In this document: positions 47,700-56,718 of the stretch, one piece after another
Layout of the letters: each line of letters begins with the position of its first letter
How positions within the stretch are numbered: position 1 is the first letter of the stretch
Source: Kyrpidia sp.
GTDB lineage: Bacteria > Bacillota > Bacilli > Kyrpidiales > Kyrpidiaceae
Length of the DNA stretch: 64,000 nt
Direction: 5' to 3'
Assembly (NCBI GenBank): GCA_029960885.1
Contig: JASBVV010000001.1
Coordinates: 1-64,000 of the forward strand
Notes under the pieces: generated by a model
What the model saw: the letters and a program-made list of their open reading frames with translations, nothing else
What the model was told of the DNA's origin: nothing
Databases searched by the model: none
Made by a program: the position numbers and the translations under genes

Positions 47700-47999
47700 A
47701 TGGCCACCATGAAGGCATCGGAACTGCAAGCGAAGGATGTCGTCAATATTCGTGACGGCGCCAGGCTCGGGACGGTGGGGGACTTGGACATCGATCTCGA
47801 CCAGGGGGTGGTCCGGGCCATTGTCGTGCCCGGATCGGCCCGGCTGTTCGGATTGTGGCGGGGCGGGCAGGAGTATGTGATCCCTTGGGATCAGATCGTG
47901 AAAATCGGCACGGATGTCATCTTGGTGGAGTTGCGCCCGGCCGTGGAGGCCGAGGTGTACCGCCCCACGGGCGGTCCCGGTGTGTCCGAGGGGTACTGA
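47700..47999 (+). CDS. ylmC: YlmC/YmxH-family PRC-barrel sporulation protein
   Basis: MKASELQAKDVVNIRDGARLGTVGDLDIDLDQGVVRAIVVPG...EYVIPWDQIVKIGTDVILV. Confidence 0.9.
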   Translation: MATMKASELQAKDVVNIRDGARLGTVGDLDIDLDQGVVRAIVVPGSARLFGLWRGGQEYVIPWDQIVKIGTDVILVELRPAVEAEVYRPTGGPGVSEGY

Positions 48000-48046
48000 G
48001 ATGTGGTACACTGTGGGCGAGAACCTACAGGTTGGGGGAGCGGGGC

Positions 48047-48892
48047 ATGGAATGGGAGTTGGCCCGGACGGGGGGCGTGGCCTATTGGAGAATGGCGGCA
48101 TGGGAATCTCTGGGCGGGGTTCGCGCCCGTTTTTTCACCCGGTTGGGCGGCTCCAGCCGGCCTCCTTACGACAGCCTGAATTTCGGGTTTGGGTCGGGGG
48201 ATGCGATCGAGACGGTACAGGACAACCGCCGGCGGGCCGCCGCCTCTTTCGGCCGGTCACTTGAATCCTGGACGTTTTGCCATCAGGTTCACGGCAACCG
48301 GATCCTGTCCGTCTCCGCGGCCGATGCGGGTCGGGGAGCTCTGGGGCCGCACGACATTCTGGGGGAAGCGGACGGGATGGTCACCCGGGAGCCGGGGGTG
48401 GTCCTCGCCGTTCTGGCGGCCGATTGTGTGCCGGTTCTGCTTTATGCCCCCGATATCGGGGCGGTGGCGGCGGTCCACGCCGGGTGGCGCGGCACGGCGG
48501 TTCGGGTTGTGGAAGCGGCCATCGGCGCATTGGTGGATTGGGGGGCGGCCGCGGATCGGATGTACGGGGCCATCGGGCCGTCCATCGGTCCGTGCTGTTA
48601 CGAGGTGGACGATCGGGTGCGCCTTGCGTTCGACGATCACTGGACCGCCGTCCCCGAAGGGGTGTTTGTGCCGAATCGTCCCGGCCACTACACCCTGGAT
48701 TTGTGGGGGGCCAACCGAGAGATCCTGCGGCAAAACGGCGTGCCCGGGGAACGGGTTGCGGTGCTGGGCGTGTGCACGTCCTGTCGGCCCGATGTCTGTT
48801 ATTCGCACCGAAGAGATCGCGGCGTGACCGGCCGGATGGCGGCGGCTGTGGCTCTGGTGCACGGCGGTCCGACGTCCGGGACGGAGGGATAA
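48047..48892 (+). CDS. pgeF: Peptidoglycan editing factor PgeF (YlmD, laccase domain)
   Basis: VRARFFTRLGGSS...HQVHGNRI...AADCVPVLLYAPDIGAVAAVHAGWRGT...IGPSIGPCCYEVDD. Confidence 0.95.
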   Translation: MEWELARTGGVAYWRMAAWESLGGVRARFFTRLGGSSRPPYDSLNFGFGSGDAIETVQDNRRRAAASFGRSLESWTFCHQVHGNRILSVSAADAGRGALGPHDILGEADGMVTREPGVVLAVLAADCVPVLLYAPDIGAVAAVHAGWRGTAVRVVEAAIGALVDWGAAADRMYGAIGPSIGPCCYEVDDRVRLAFDDHWTAVPEGVFVPNRPGHYTLDLWGANREILRQNGVPGERVAVLGVCTSCRPDVCYSHRRDRGVTGRMAAAVALVHGGPTSGTEG

Positions 48893-48895
48893 GAC

Positions 48896-49630
48896 ATGAC
48901 CATCGAAGAGCGGCTCGAGTTCGTGAAAGGACGGATTGCCCGGGCGTGCGCCCGGGTGGGACGCGATCCGGGCGGGGTCCGGCTGGTCGCCGTCAGCAAG
49001 TACATCGATGCGCTCCAGGCCGGGCGGTGGGTGAGAGCCGGGCTGACCGACCTCGGGGAGAATCGGTGGCGGGTGGCGAAAGAGAAGGTCGAGTCTTTCG
49101 GGGGCGAGGTGACCTGGCATTTTATCGGCCACCTGCAAACCAACAAGGTCAAACCCGTGGTGGAACATTTCACATGGCTTCATTCGCTGGACAGGCTTTC
49201 CCTGGTCGACGCCTTGGCCAAACGGTTGGGAGAGGTCGAGCTTGCGGGGGGTCGTCCTTTTTATACCCTGGTGCAGGTGAACGTGGCCGGGGAAGAGACC
49301 AAAAGCGGCATCCCCCCCGAGGATGTGGGGGATCTCCTCGATTACATACACGGTCTTCGCCGGTCGCCGCGCTGGAAGATGGCCGGATTTATGACCATGG
49401 CTCCCCGGGTGCGGGAGGCCGAAGAGGCGCGGGAAGTGTTTCGCGGACTGCGTGAAATTCGAGACCGGTTTGCCGATCATCCCGTCTGGGAAGGTCGGAG
49501 TGCCCTGGAGTTGTCCATGGGCATGTCCGACGATTATGAAGTGGCGGTGGAAGAAGGGGCGACCATGGTTCGCCTGGGCCGGGTGTTGCTGGGGGATGAG
49601 GGAGCCGGTGGAGCAGCCGACTCTGAATGA
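48896..49630 (+). CDS. ylmE: YggS/YlmE-family PLP homeostasis protein
   Basis: LVAVSKYIDALQ...LGENRWRVAKEK...WHFIGHLQTNKVK; LELSMGMSDDYEVAVEEGATMVRLGRVLLG. Confidence 0.95.
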   Translation: MTIEERLEFVKGRIARACARVGRDPGGVRLVAVSKYIDALQAGRWVRAGLTDLGENRWRVAKEKVESFGGEVTWHFIGHLQTNKVKPVVEHFTWLHSLDRLSLVDALAKRLGEVELAGGRPFYTLVQVNVAGEETKSGIPPEDVGDLLDYIHGLRRSPRWKMAGFMTMAPRVREAEEAREVFRGLREIRDRFADHPVWEGRSALELSMGMSDDYEVAVEEGATMVRLGRVLLGDEGAGGAADSE

Positions 49631-49649
49631 AAGGGAGAGGGATGACGGT

Positions 49650-50075
49650 ATGAGCGGTCGGGTTCGCCGATGGTTGCAGTTCCTCGGTTTTGGCGACGAT
49701 GACTTGATCGAAGAACCCCGGGAGGAGGAGGTTCCGGGTCCGATGGCGGCGCCCGGGAAAAAGGGGGCGGTGGTCAGCCTTCACCAGCCCAAGGCGGTGA
49801 AACTGGTGCTGTGTGAACCCGCCCGATTCGAGGAAGGGCAGGGCATCGCGGATCACCTGCGCAATCGCCGGGCGGCGGTGATCAATCTGCAAAAGGTTCC
49901 TTATGAAGAAGGGCTGCGCATCATGGATTTTCTCAGCGGCGTCTTGTACGCTTTGGGGGGCACCATGCAGAAAATCGGCCCTCAGATTATTCTCTGTGCT
50001 CCGGACAATGTGGATGTGCAGGGGGCCATCTCCGATTACCTGAACCAACAGGAGTCCCAGGACAAAATGAGGTGA
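49650..50075 (+). CDS. sepF: Cell division protein SepF
   Basis: VKLVLCEPARFEEGQGIADHLRNRRAAVINLQKVPYEEGLRIMDFLSGVLYALGGTMQKIGPQIILCAPDNVDVQG. Confidence 0.95.
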   Translation: MSGRVRRWLQFLGFGDDDLIEEPREEEVPGPMAAPGKKGAVVSLHQPKAVKLVLCEPARFEEGQGIADHLRNRRAAVINLQKVPYEEGLRIMDFLSGVLYALGGTMQKIGPQIILCAPDNVDVQGAISDYLNQQESQDKMR

Positions 50076-50084
50076 AGCGCGGCG

Positions 50085-50387
50085 TTGAACGTGTACATGA
50101 CGGTGATTCAACTGGTGGAGATCGTGCTCAATGTCTACTGGTACCTGCTTGTCGCCCGGGGATTCCTTTCATTTTTTCCCGACGTCTGGCATACCCGGTT
50201 GGGCGATTGGCTGGTGCGGCTGACGGAGCCGTACCTGGCTTTGTTTCGGCGGTTCATTCCCAGTTTGCCCCTCGGTGCGGTCTCGCTGGATCTCTCGTAT
50301 CTCGTGGCTCTCATCGTCTATTTGTTCCTCGAACGGGGTGTGTGGCAACTGCTCGCATGGATCTTTCAGATGGCGGGGCTGATGTAG
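50085..50387 (+). CDS. ylmG: YggT-family membrane protein (YlmG)
   Basis: VLNVYWYLLVARGFLSFFPD...WLVRLTEPYLALFRRFIPSLPLGAVSLDLSYLVALIVY. Confidence 0.92.
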   Translation: MNVYMTVIQLVEIVLNVYWYLLVARGFLSFFPDVWHTRLGDWLVRLTEPYLALFRRFIPSLPLGAVSLDLSYLVALIVYLFLERGVWQLLAWIFQMAGLM

Positions 50388-51161
50388 GTGTCATTTCCGT
50401 GGGAATCTCACCTTCATCCGGGTGAGCGGCCGTTCGCCCGGCAGGCCCTGCGGTGGGTGGAGGCGGCCGGGGAACGTTGGCGCCCGGTGTTGACCGATTT
50501 TTACGATCATCGCCGGCAACAGATCGTCCGGGTGATCGCCGCCACCGTGGGCGGTGTCAAGGTTCGCGCCTGGGGCGGTTACCCCGAGGCCGAGCGGGCC
50601 AGGCTGTGGATCGCCCCCGAGCCGCTCGTGCCCCGGGAGGACGACTGGGAGCTGGGGTTTGTGAGGGTCCGGGCCAGAGGCGCCTCCTGGTCGCACGGGG
50701 ATGTGCTGGGATCCCTTCTCGGCCTGGGCATTCGCCGGGAGAAAATCGGCGATCTCTCGGTGGCTCCCGAGGAAGCCCGGTGCATTGTCACCGAGGAAAT
50801 GACGGCGTTTTTGTGCGTCCACTGGCGAAAGATCGGAAGGTTTTCCGTTCATCCCGAGGCGATCGCGGACCGGGATTTTGTCCCCCCGGAGATGTCCTGG
50901 CGGGAGGAGCGCGTGTCCGTCGCCTCCCTGCGCTTGGATGCGGTGCTGCACGAGGCGTTGCACTGGCCCCGCCAAAAGGCGGCGGATTGGATCAAGAAAG
51001 GCATGGTTCAGGTCAATTGGGCCGTGTGCGGGGAAGTTTCCCGGGAGGTGGCGGCCGGGGACACTCTCTCGGTTCGCGGCGTCGGGCGTCTGAGGATCGC
51101 CGGAGTGGAAGGGCGGAGTCGTCGGGGAAGATGGATCTTGCGGGTCGGGTTTCTGCAGTAG
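50388..51161 (+). CDS. ylmH: S4-domain RNA-binding protein YlmH
   Basis: FYDHRRQQIVRVIA...GYPEAERARLWIAPE...VASLRLDAVLHEALHWPRQKAADWIKKGMVQVNW. Confidence 0.92.
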   Translation: MSFPWESHLHPGERPFARQALRWVEAAGERWRPVLTDFYDHRRQQIVRVIAATVGGVKVRAWGGYPEAERARLWIAPEPLVPREDDWELGFVRVRARGASWSHGDVLGSLLGLGIRREKIGDLSVAPEEARCIVTEEMTAFLCVHWRKIGRFSVHPEAIADRDFVPPEMSWREERVSVASLRLDAVLHEALHWPRQKAADWIKKGMVQVNWAVCGEVSREVAAGDTLSVRGVGRLRIAGVEGRSRRGRWILRVGFLQ

Positions 51162-51237
51162 TCGGGTGCAGGATTTCCCGAACCGGCGTCGAATTTTTAG
51201 GGACAGCACGGATGCAGACTCGGGGGAGGTGGGCGGC

Positions 51238-51729
51238 GTGCCGCTGACGCCGTTGGATATTCACAATAAGGAATTCAGCGTATCCTTTCGTGGTTATAAT
51301 CAAGATGAAGTGAATGAATTTCTGCGGCAGATCATCCAGGAGTTCGAGGCGCTGATCCGGGAAAACAAACAACTGACGGAACAGGTGCGCCAGATGGAGG
51401 AACGGCTTGGGCACTTCACCAACTTGGAAGAGAGCCTCAGTAAGTCGATCGTCGTGGCCCAGGAGGCGGCCGAAGAGGTGAAGGCGAACGCCCGGAAAGA
51501 GGCCCAGTTGATCGTGCGCGAAGCGGAGAAAAACGCCGACCGGATCGTCAACGAGGCGCTGATGAAGTCCCGGAAGATTCTCATGGACATGGAGGAAATC
51601 CAAAAGCAGGTGTCGGTGTTCCGCACCCGTTTCCGGTCACTGGTTCAGGCGCAGTTGGAATTGATCGAAGCCCCCGACTGGGACCACCTGGTCGAAGATT
51701 TGCAGCAGGCCGGACAGTTGGAATCGTAA
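51238..51729 (+). CDS. divIVA: DivIVA
   Basis: PLTPLDIHNKEFSVSFRGYNQDEVNEFLRQIIQEFEALIRENKQL; coiled coil; GTG start. Confidence 0.96.
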   Translation: MPLTPLDIHNKEFSVSFRGYNQDEVNEFLRQIIQEFEALIRENKQLTEQVRQMEERLGHFTNLEESLSKSIVVAQEAAEEVKANARKEAQLIVREAEKNADRIVNEALMKSRKILMDMEEIQKQVSVFRTRFRSLVQAQLELIEAPDWDHLVEDLQQAGQLES

Positions 51730-51755
51730 ACCGGCGAAGGGGGAAGACGCCGAAT

Positions 51756-51784
51756 TTGACAGGTTTTCCGGCAGAATTTATACT
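51756..51784 (+). promoter_or_regulatory. sigma-A promoter TTGACA-17-TATACT of ileS leader
   Basis: -35 at 51756-51761, -10 at 51779-51784. Confidence 0.9.
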
Positions 51785-51790
51785 GAATGG

Positions 51791-51899
51791 TGCGGATTGG
51801 CGTCGATCGGCCGGTGGGTCGACGCTGCGGGAGTATGGAGAGGGTTGTGCGGCGAAAGGTGACGGCCTCTCGTCCCTGCGCGGGGATGGGGGCTTTTTG
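51791..51899 (+). promoter_or_regulatory. Short ileS leader: degenerate T-box-like attenuator
   Basis: Hairpin GCGTCGA/TCGACGC (51800-51825) next to ATC, AGGGTTGTGCGGCG (51841-51854; 11/14 to AGGGTGGNACCGCG), then GCCTCTCGTCCCTG..GGGGATGGGGGC-TTTTT terminator. Confidence 0.5.
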
Positions 51900-51925
51900 T
51901 TTGTCGGGTGAAAGGAGGACGCCTC

Positions 51926-54712
51926 ATGGACTATAGCCACACCCTGCACTTGCCGAAGACCGATTTTCCAATGAAGGGAAATTTACCCAAACGCGAGCCG
52001 GAGATTCAGCGCCGGTGGGATGAGATCGGCTTGTATCGCCGGTCGGTGGAAATGCGGCGGGGGCGGCCGAAATTCATTCTCCACGACGGTCCCCCGTACG
52101 CCAACGGGAACATTCACGTGGGCCACGCCCTGAACAAGATTCTGAAAGATATCATTGTGAAGTTCAAGACCATGGACGGTTATGAAGCCCCGTATGTGCC
52201 GGGCTGGGACACCCACGGACTGCCCATTGAACATGCGATCATCAAGTCCGAAAAGTTGAATCGCCACGAGATCGATGTGCTGGGGTTCAGAGAGATGTGC
52301 CGGCAGTACGCCCTGGAGTACATTGATCGCCAGCGGCAGCAATTCAAGCGCCTGGGGGTGCGCGGGGATTGGGATCATCCGTACATGACCCTGGAACCCG
52401 CCTATGAAGCGGCACAGATCCGGGTGTTCGGGGAAATGGCGAAAAAGGGCTATATCTATAAGGGACTGAAGCCCGTCTATTGGTGTCCGTCTTGTGAAAC
52501 CGCCCTCGCCGAGGCGGAGATCGAGTATCGGGACAAGGTGTCCCCGAGCATTTACGTCAAATTTCCCGTCGTGGACGGGAAGGGCGTCGTCGAGCCGGAC
52601 GGTGCCTCGGTGGTGATCTGGACCACGACCCCGTGGACGCTGGTGGCCAACCAGGCGGTGGCCTTGGGCCCATCGTTGCGCTATGTGCTCGCCCAGGTCG
52701 GCGCCGAGCGGTGGGTGGTGGCCAAGGACCGGCTCGAAGATGTGTTGACAGCGGCGGGAGCCGGTCCGAATGCCGGACGGGTCTTGACCGAGTTTGAAGG
52801 GCGGGATTTCGAAGGCGGTCTGCTTCAGCACCCGTTTTACGCCGACCGGAGGGTGCCGGTGGTGTTGGGGGATCACGTCACCCTGGACGCCGGCACCGGA
52901 GCGGTGCACACCGCCCCGGGGCACGGCATGGAAGATTACGTGGTGGGACTGAAATATCACTTGCCCATCGTGGCGCCGGTGGATGACCGCGGGCGGTTCA
53001 CCGAGGAGGGACGGCCGGTGCAGGGTCAGTTTTACGCCAAGGCGAACGATGCGCTCTGCGATCTTCTGCGGCGGGAGGGGGCCATGGTGGCGGAAGGGCG
53101 GATCAGCCACCAGTACCCCCATTGTTGGCGATGCAAAAACCCGGTGATTTATCGGGCGACGGAGCAGTGGTTCGCGTCCATCGACCGGTTTCGCCGTGCG
53201 CTGCTCGATGAGATTGAACGGGTTCGGTGGATCCCCGCCTGGGGCCAACATCGGATTCACAACATGGTGGCCGAGCGCGAGGATTGGTGCATCTCCCGCC
53301 AGCGGGTGTGGGGCGTGCCCATCCCGGTTTTCTACTGCGAGTCGTGCGGGGAGACGGCGATCGACGATCGGACCATTGATCAGGTGGCGCGGCTGTTCGA
53401 GCAATACGGGTCCCAGGTGTGGTTTGCCCGGGAGGCGAAAGATCTGCTGCCGGAAGGATATCGCTGTCGTTGCGGAGGAGATCGATTCCGCAAGGAAACG
53501 GACATTATGGACGTCTGGTTCGATTCGGGATCCAGCCACATGGCGGTATTGGAGCAAAGGCCGGAGTTGCGGTGGCCGGCCGACATGTACCTCGAGGGAT
53601 CGGATCAGCACCGGGGATGGTTCAATTCATCCCTGTCGACGGCCGTCGCCGTCAAAGGCAGAGCCCCGTACCACGCCGTGCTCACCCACGGATTTCTCCT
53701 GGACGGCGAGGGCCGGAAGATGTCGAAGAGCTTGGGGAATGTGGTGGACCCCCTGGACGTCATGAACCGGCTCGGCGCGGACATTTTGCGACTGTGGGTC
53801 GCGTCGGTGGATTACCGTTCGGATGCCCGGGTGTCCGACGCGATTCTCAAACAGGTGGCGGAAGTCTATCGGAAGATCCGCAACACCTTCCGGTTCCTGC
53901 TCGGCAACCTCCATGATTTCGACCCGGCGGAGCACAGGGTTCCGTACGAGCGGATGGCCGAGTTGGATCGCTGGGCGCTGGATCAGTTGCAGCGGGTGGT
54001 GGAGCGGACCACGGCCGCCTATCGGAATTACGAATTTCACCTGGTGTTCCACGCTGTGCACAATTTTTGCGCCGTACAGATGAGCGCGTTTTATCTCGAT
54101 GTGCTTAAGGACCGGATGTACTGCAGCCGGTCGGACGACCCGCTCAGGCGGTCCGCCCAGACCGCGCTGTACGACATCTTGGTGACATTGGTCAGGTTGG
54201 TCGCTCCCATCATCAGCCACACCGCCGATGAGGTTTGGGGGTATATCCCGGGGGTGGACGGACCGAGCGCCCAACTGACCGATTGGCCGGCTGTGCAAGT
54301 CGAGTGGAAAGATGACGCCCTCATGCGCAAGTGGGACCTGGTCCTGGCTCTGCGCTACGAAGTGGCCAAAGGGCTGGAAGCGGCCCGGCAACAGAAGATC
54401 ATCGGCAACAGCTTGGGGGCGGCGGTGGAGCTCTGGCTTTTCCCTCCTTTTGAAGAGCTCCGACCCATGGCCGGCGATCTGCCGCAAATCCTGATTGTTT
54501 CCCAGGTCATGGTGCATGGGCCGGAAGAGGCGCCGCCCCCCGACGCCCTGCAGTTCGAGGGAGTGGCTGTAAAAGTGCACCCCGCTCCGGGGAACAAATG
54601 TGAACGGTGCTGGATGGTGCTGCCGGAGGTGGGCACCGTGGAGGGCCATCCGGATCTTTGTGTGCGGTGTGCCGGTGTGATCGGGGAAAAAAAACTTGAT
54701 GACCAATCCTGA
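51926..54712 (+). CDS. ileS: Isoleucyl-tRNA synthetase
   Basis: HDGPPYANGNIHVGHALNKILKD; KMSKSLGNVVDPLDV; C-terminal Zn motif CERCWMVLPEVG...CVRC. Confidence 0.97.
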   Translation: MDYSHTLHLPKTDFPMKGNLPKREPEIQRRWDEIGLYRRSVEMRRGRPKFILHDGPPYANGNIHVGHALNKILKDIIVKFKTMDGYEAPYVPGWDTHGLPIEHAIIKSEKLNRHEIDVLGFREMCRQYALEYIDRQRQQFKRLGVRGDWDHPYMTLEPAYEAAQIRVFGEMAKKGYIYKGLKPVYWCPSCETALAEAEIEYRDKVSPSIYVKFPVVDGKGVVEPDGASVVIWTTTPWTLVANQAVALGPSLRYVLAQVGAERWVVAKDRLEDVLTAAGAGPNAGRVLTEFEGRDFEGGLLQHPFYADRRVPVVLGDHVTLDAGTGAVHTAPGHGMEDYVVGLKYHLPIVAPVDDRGRFTEEGRPVQGQFYAKANDALCDLLRREGAMVAEGRISHQYPHCWRCKNPVIYRATEQWFASIDRFRRALLDEIERVRWIPAWGQHRIHNMVAEREDWCISRQRVWGVPIPVFYCESCGETAIDDRTIDQVARLFEQYGSQVWFAREAKDLLPEGYRCRCGGDRFRKETDIMDVWFDSGSSHMAVLEQRPELRWPADMYLEGSDQHRGWFNSSLSTAVAVKGRAPYHAVLTHGFLLDGEGRKMSKSLGNVVDPLDVMNRLGADILRLWVASVDYRSDARVSDAILKQVAEVYRKIRNTFRFLLGNLHDFDPAEHRVPYERMAELDRWALDQLQRVVERTTAAYRNYEFHLVFHAVHNFCAVQMSAFYLDVLKDRMYCSRSDDPLRRSAQTALYDILVTLVRLVAPIISHTADEVWGYIPGVDGPSAQLTDWPAVQVEWKDDALMRKWDLVLALRYEVAKGLEAARQQKIIGNSLGAAVELWLFPPFEELRPMAGDLPQILIVSQVMVHGPEEAPPPDALQFEGVAVKVHPAPGNKCERCWMVLPEVGTVEGHPDLCVRCAGVIGEKKLDDQS

Positions 54713-54724
54713 TCGTGTTACAAT
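54696..54724 (+). promoter_or_regulatory. sigma-A promoter TTGATG-17-TACAAT of the M-box/ABC operon
   Basis: -35 at 54696-54701, -10 at 54719-54724; overlaps the 3' end of ileS. Confidence 0.7.
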
Positions 54725-54753
54725 CGCGGTGTCAAAAAAGCAGATTTCACCAT

Positions 54754-54900
54754 CCTCGTTAGGTGAGGCGTGTGTACAAACACAGGCCACTGCCCCACCT
54801 TGAAGCAATGGGTAGACCAGGAATTGCCGGATTAAGGCTTTTCCTAAGGTGGCTGAGCGGTGCGGCTCTACGTTGTACACTGTCGAAGCTCGACTAGGGG
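54754..54900 (+). ncRNA. M-box-like (ykoK leader, Mg2+-sensing class) riboswitch
   Basis: CTCGTTAGGTGAGGC..ACAGGCCACTGCCC..GCAATGGGT..ATTAAGG..GGCTCTACG..TACACTGTCGAAGCTCGACTAG in the order seen in ykoK/mgtE leaders. Confidence 0.75.
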
Positions 54901-54925
54901 GACGGGTGTGCGGCCTGCGCATGGA

Positions 54926-54951
54926 TTCCCCCGGATGTCGGGGGTTTTTTT
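54926..54951 (+). terminator. Riboswitch-associated intrinsic terminator
   Basis: CCCCCG-GATGT-CGGGGG then T7; its 5' arm can alternatively pair with GGGGGA at 54897-54902. Confidence 0.85.
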
Positions 54952-54992
54952 GTGGCCGATCGACGGATTCTGTTGACGAAGGGGGGGCGGGC

Positions 54993-56705
54993 ATGTCGGC
55001 GTACGGACAGGCCAGGCAAAAGCCGGGTTGGTGGGTGGATGTCGCGCTGTTGGCCGGAGTTCTCGGACTCTTTTATGGCATCGTTGAAGTGGGCAGAGGA
55101 ATGGTGGAACCGTATGCACCCCAGTCGTCCATGACCGTCTCCCTGGACCCGGCCGTGTTGCCCTATTACGCCGGACGAAGTCTGGTACGGATGTTCTTGG
55201 CCCTGGGGGCTTCCCTGGTGTTCACCGTCCTCTATGCCCGGTTGGCCTCCCGCAGTCGGATGGGGGAACGGATTCTGATCCCGCTCCTCGATATTCTGCA
55301 GTCGGTGCCGGTGCTCGGATTTCTTTCGGTGACGGTGGTCGGGTTCATGGCGCTGTTTCCTGGGAGTTTGCTCGGTCCGGAGTTGGCGTCGATCTTCGCG
55401 ATCTTCACCGGTCAAGTGTGGAACATGACCTTCGGATTCTACCAGTCGATCACCGGAGTGCCCAAGGAACTGCGGGAAGCGAGCCGGTTGTACGGCCTCG
55501 GCGGGATCCGGCGGTTTTTTCTTTTGGATTTCGCGTATGGGGCGGTGCCCTTGGTGTGGAACAGCATGATGTCTTTTGGCGGCGGATGGTTTTTTCTGGC
55601 CGTCAGCGAATCGATCACCGTCCTTCACCGGGATATCCGTTTACCGGGCATCGGTTCTTATATGGCGGCGGCGATGGATCAGGGCAACGTGCGCGCCATG
55701 CTCTACGCCATGGTGGCCATGGTCATCGTCATCGTTGTGGTGGATCAGTTGTTCTGGAGGCCGTTGGTGGCCTGGGTCCAGCGGTTCAAAGTGGAACAGA
55801 CGGCGGGCCTGGATTTGCCGACGTCGTGGATGTTGACGCTTCTGCGCCGTTCCCATGCGGCCGAATGGGCGCGCAAAGCCGTTTTTCAACCGTTCTGGGC
55901 TTGGATGATCGCTGGCCGCCCCCGTTCCCGCCCCCGTCCGTCCCCGGCTCCCGGGGTGAAAAAAGGCGTATCCGCCGCGATCTGGGTGATGGTGATCGGC
56001 GTGATCGGCTACTGGATCCTCCGGGGCGGATTGATGGTGGCGGAATTGGGATGGAAAGAATTGCTCGCGCCCATCGGCTACGGGTGTTTGACCTTGATCC
56101 GGGTGGGTGCGGCAGTGCTGATCGGCGCTCTGTGGACGGTTCCCGTGGGGGTGTGGATCGGGACCCACCCGAAATGGTCCCGGGTGGCCCAACCCGTGGT
56201 GCTCATCGCGGCGTCGTTTCCGGCCAACATGTTCTTCCCGCTGATCACGGCGGCGTTTTTATCGCTGCACATCAGCCTGCAGTGGGGATCGATTGTCCTG
56301 ATGATGCTGGGAACCCAGTGGTACATTTTGTTCAACGTGATCGCCGGGGCTTCGGCCATTCCGGGTGACCTCCGTGAGGCCAGCGACCTGATGCGGCTCC
56401 GAGGCTGGCGGCGGTGGCGTCTGCTCATTCTCCCGGTGATTTTTCCTTCGCTGACCACCGGGCTCGTCACGGCGGCGGGAGGCGCATGGAACGCCAGCAT
56501 CGTTGCGGAAATGGTTTCCTGGCAAGGCACCGAACTCGCGGCCACCGGGCTCGGGGCTTATATTACCCGGGCCACCACCGATGGAGACTGGCCGGCCATC
56601 GTCTGGGGCATCATCGTGATGGCGGCGTTTGTCGTGGCCGTCAACCGCCTGGTGTGGCGGCGAATGTACCGGTTGGCGGAAAGTCGATACAGGTTAGAGG
56701 TGTGA
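54993..56705 (+). CDS. Fused dual-domain ABC permease (BPD/NitT-TauT-like)
   Basis: Two permease domains, each with an EAA-like loop (GVPKELREASRLYGLGGIRRF and AIPGDLREASDLMRLRGWRRWRLLILP). Confidence 0.88.
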   Translation: MSAYGQARQKPGWWVDVALLAGVLGLFYGIVEVGRGMVEPYAPQSSMTVSLDPAVLPYYAGRSLVRMFLALGASLVFTVLYARLASRSRMGERILIPLLDILQSVPVLGFLSVTVVGFMALFPGSLLGPELASIFAIFTGQVWNMTFGFYQSITGVPKELREASRLYGLGGIRRFFLLDFAYGAVPLVWNSMMSFGGGWFFLAVSESITVLHRDIRLPGIGSYMAAAMDQGNVRAMLYAMVAMVIVIVVVDQLFWRPLVAWVQRFKVEQTAGLDLPTSWMLTLLRRSHAAEWARKAVFQPFWAWMIAGRPRSRPRPSPAPGVKKGVSAAIWVMVIGVIGYWILRGGLMVAELGWKELLAPIGYGCLTLIRVGAAVLIGALWTVPVGVWIGTHPKWSRVAQPVVLIAASFPANMFFPLITAAFLSLHISLQWGSIVLMMLGTQWYILFNVIAGASAIPGDLREASDLMRLRGWRRWRLLILPVIFPSLTTGLVTAAGGAWNASIVAEMVSWQGTELAATGLGAYITRATTDGDWPAIVWGIIVMAAFVVAVNRLVWRRMYRLAESRYRLEV

Positions 56706-56718
56706 GGGGGGAACGGCC

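Noticed and set aside
51983-53611. 542-aa - strand ORF opposite ileS
   Set aside because: Antisense shadow; no recognisable motifs
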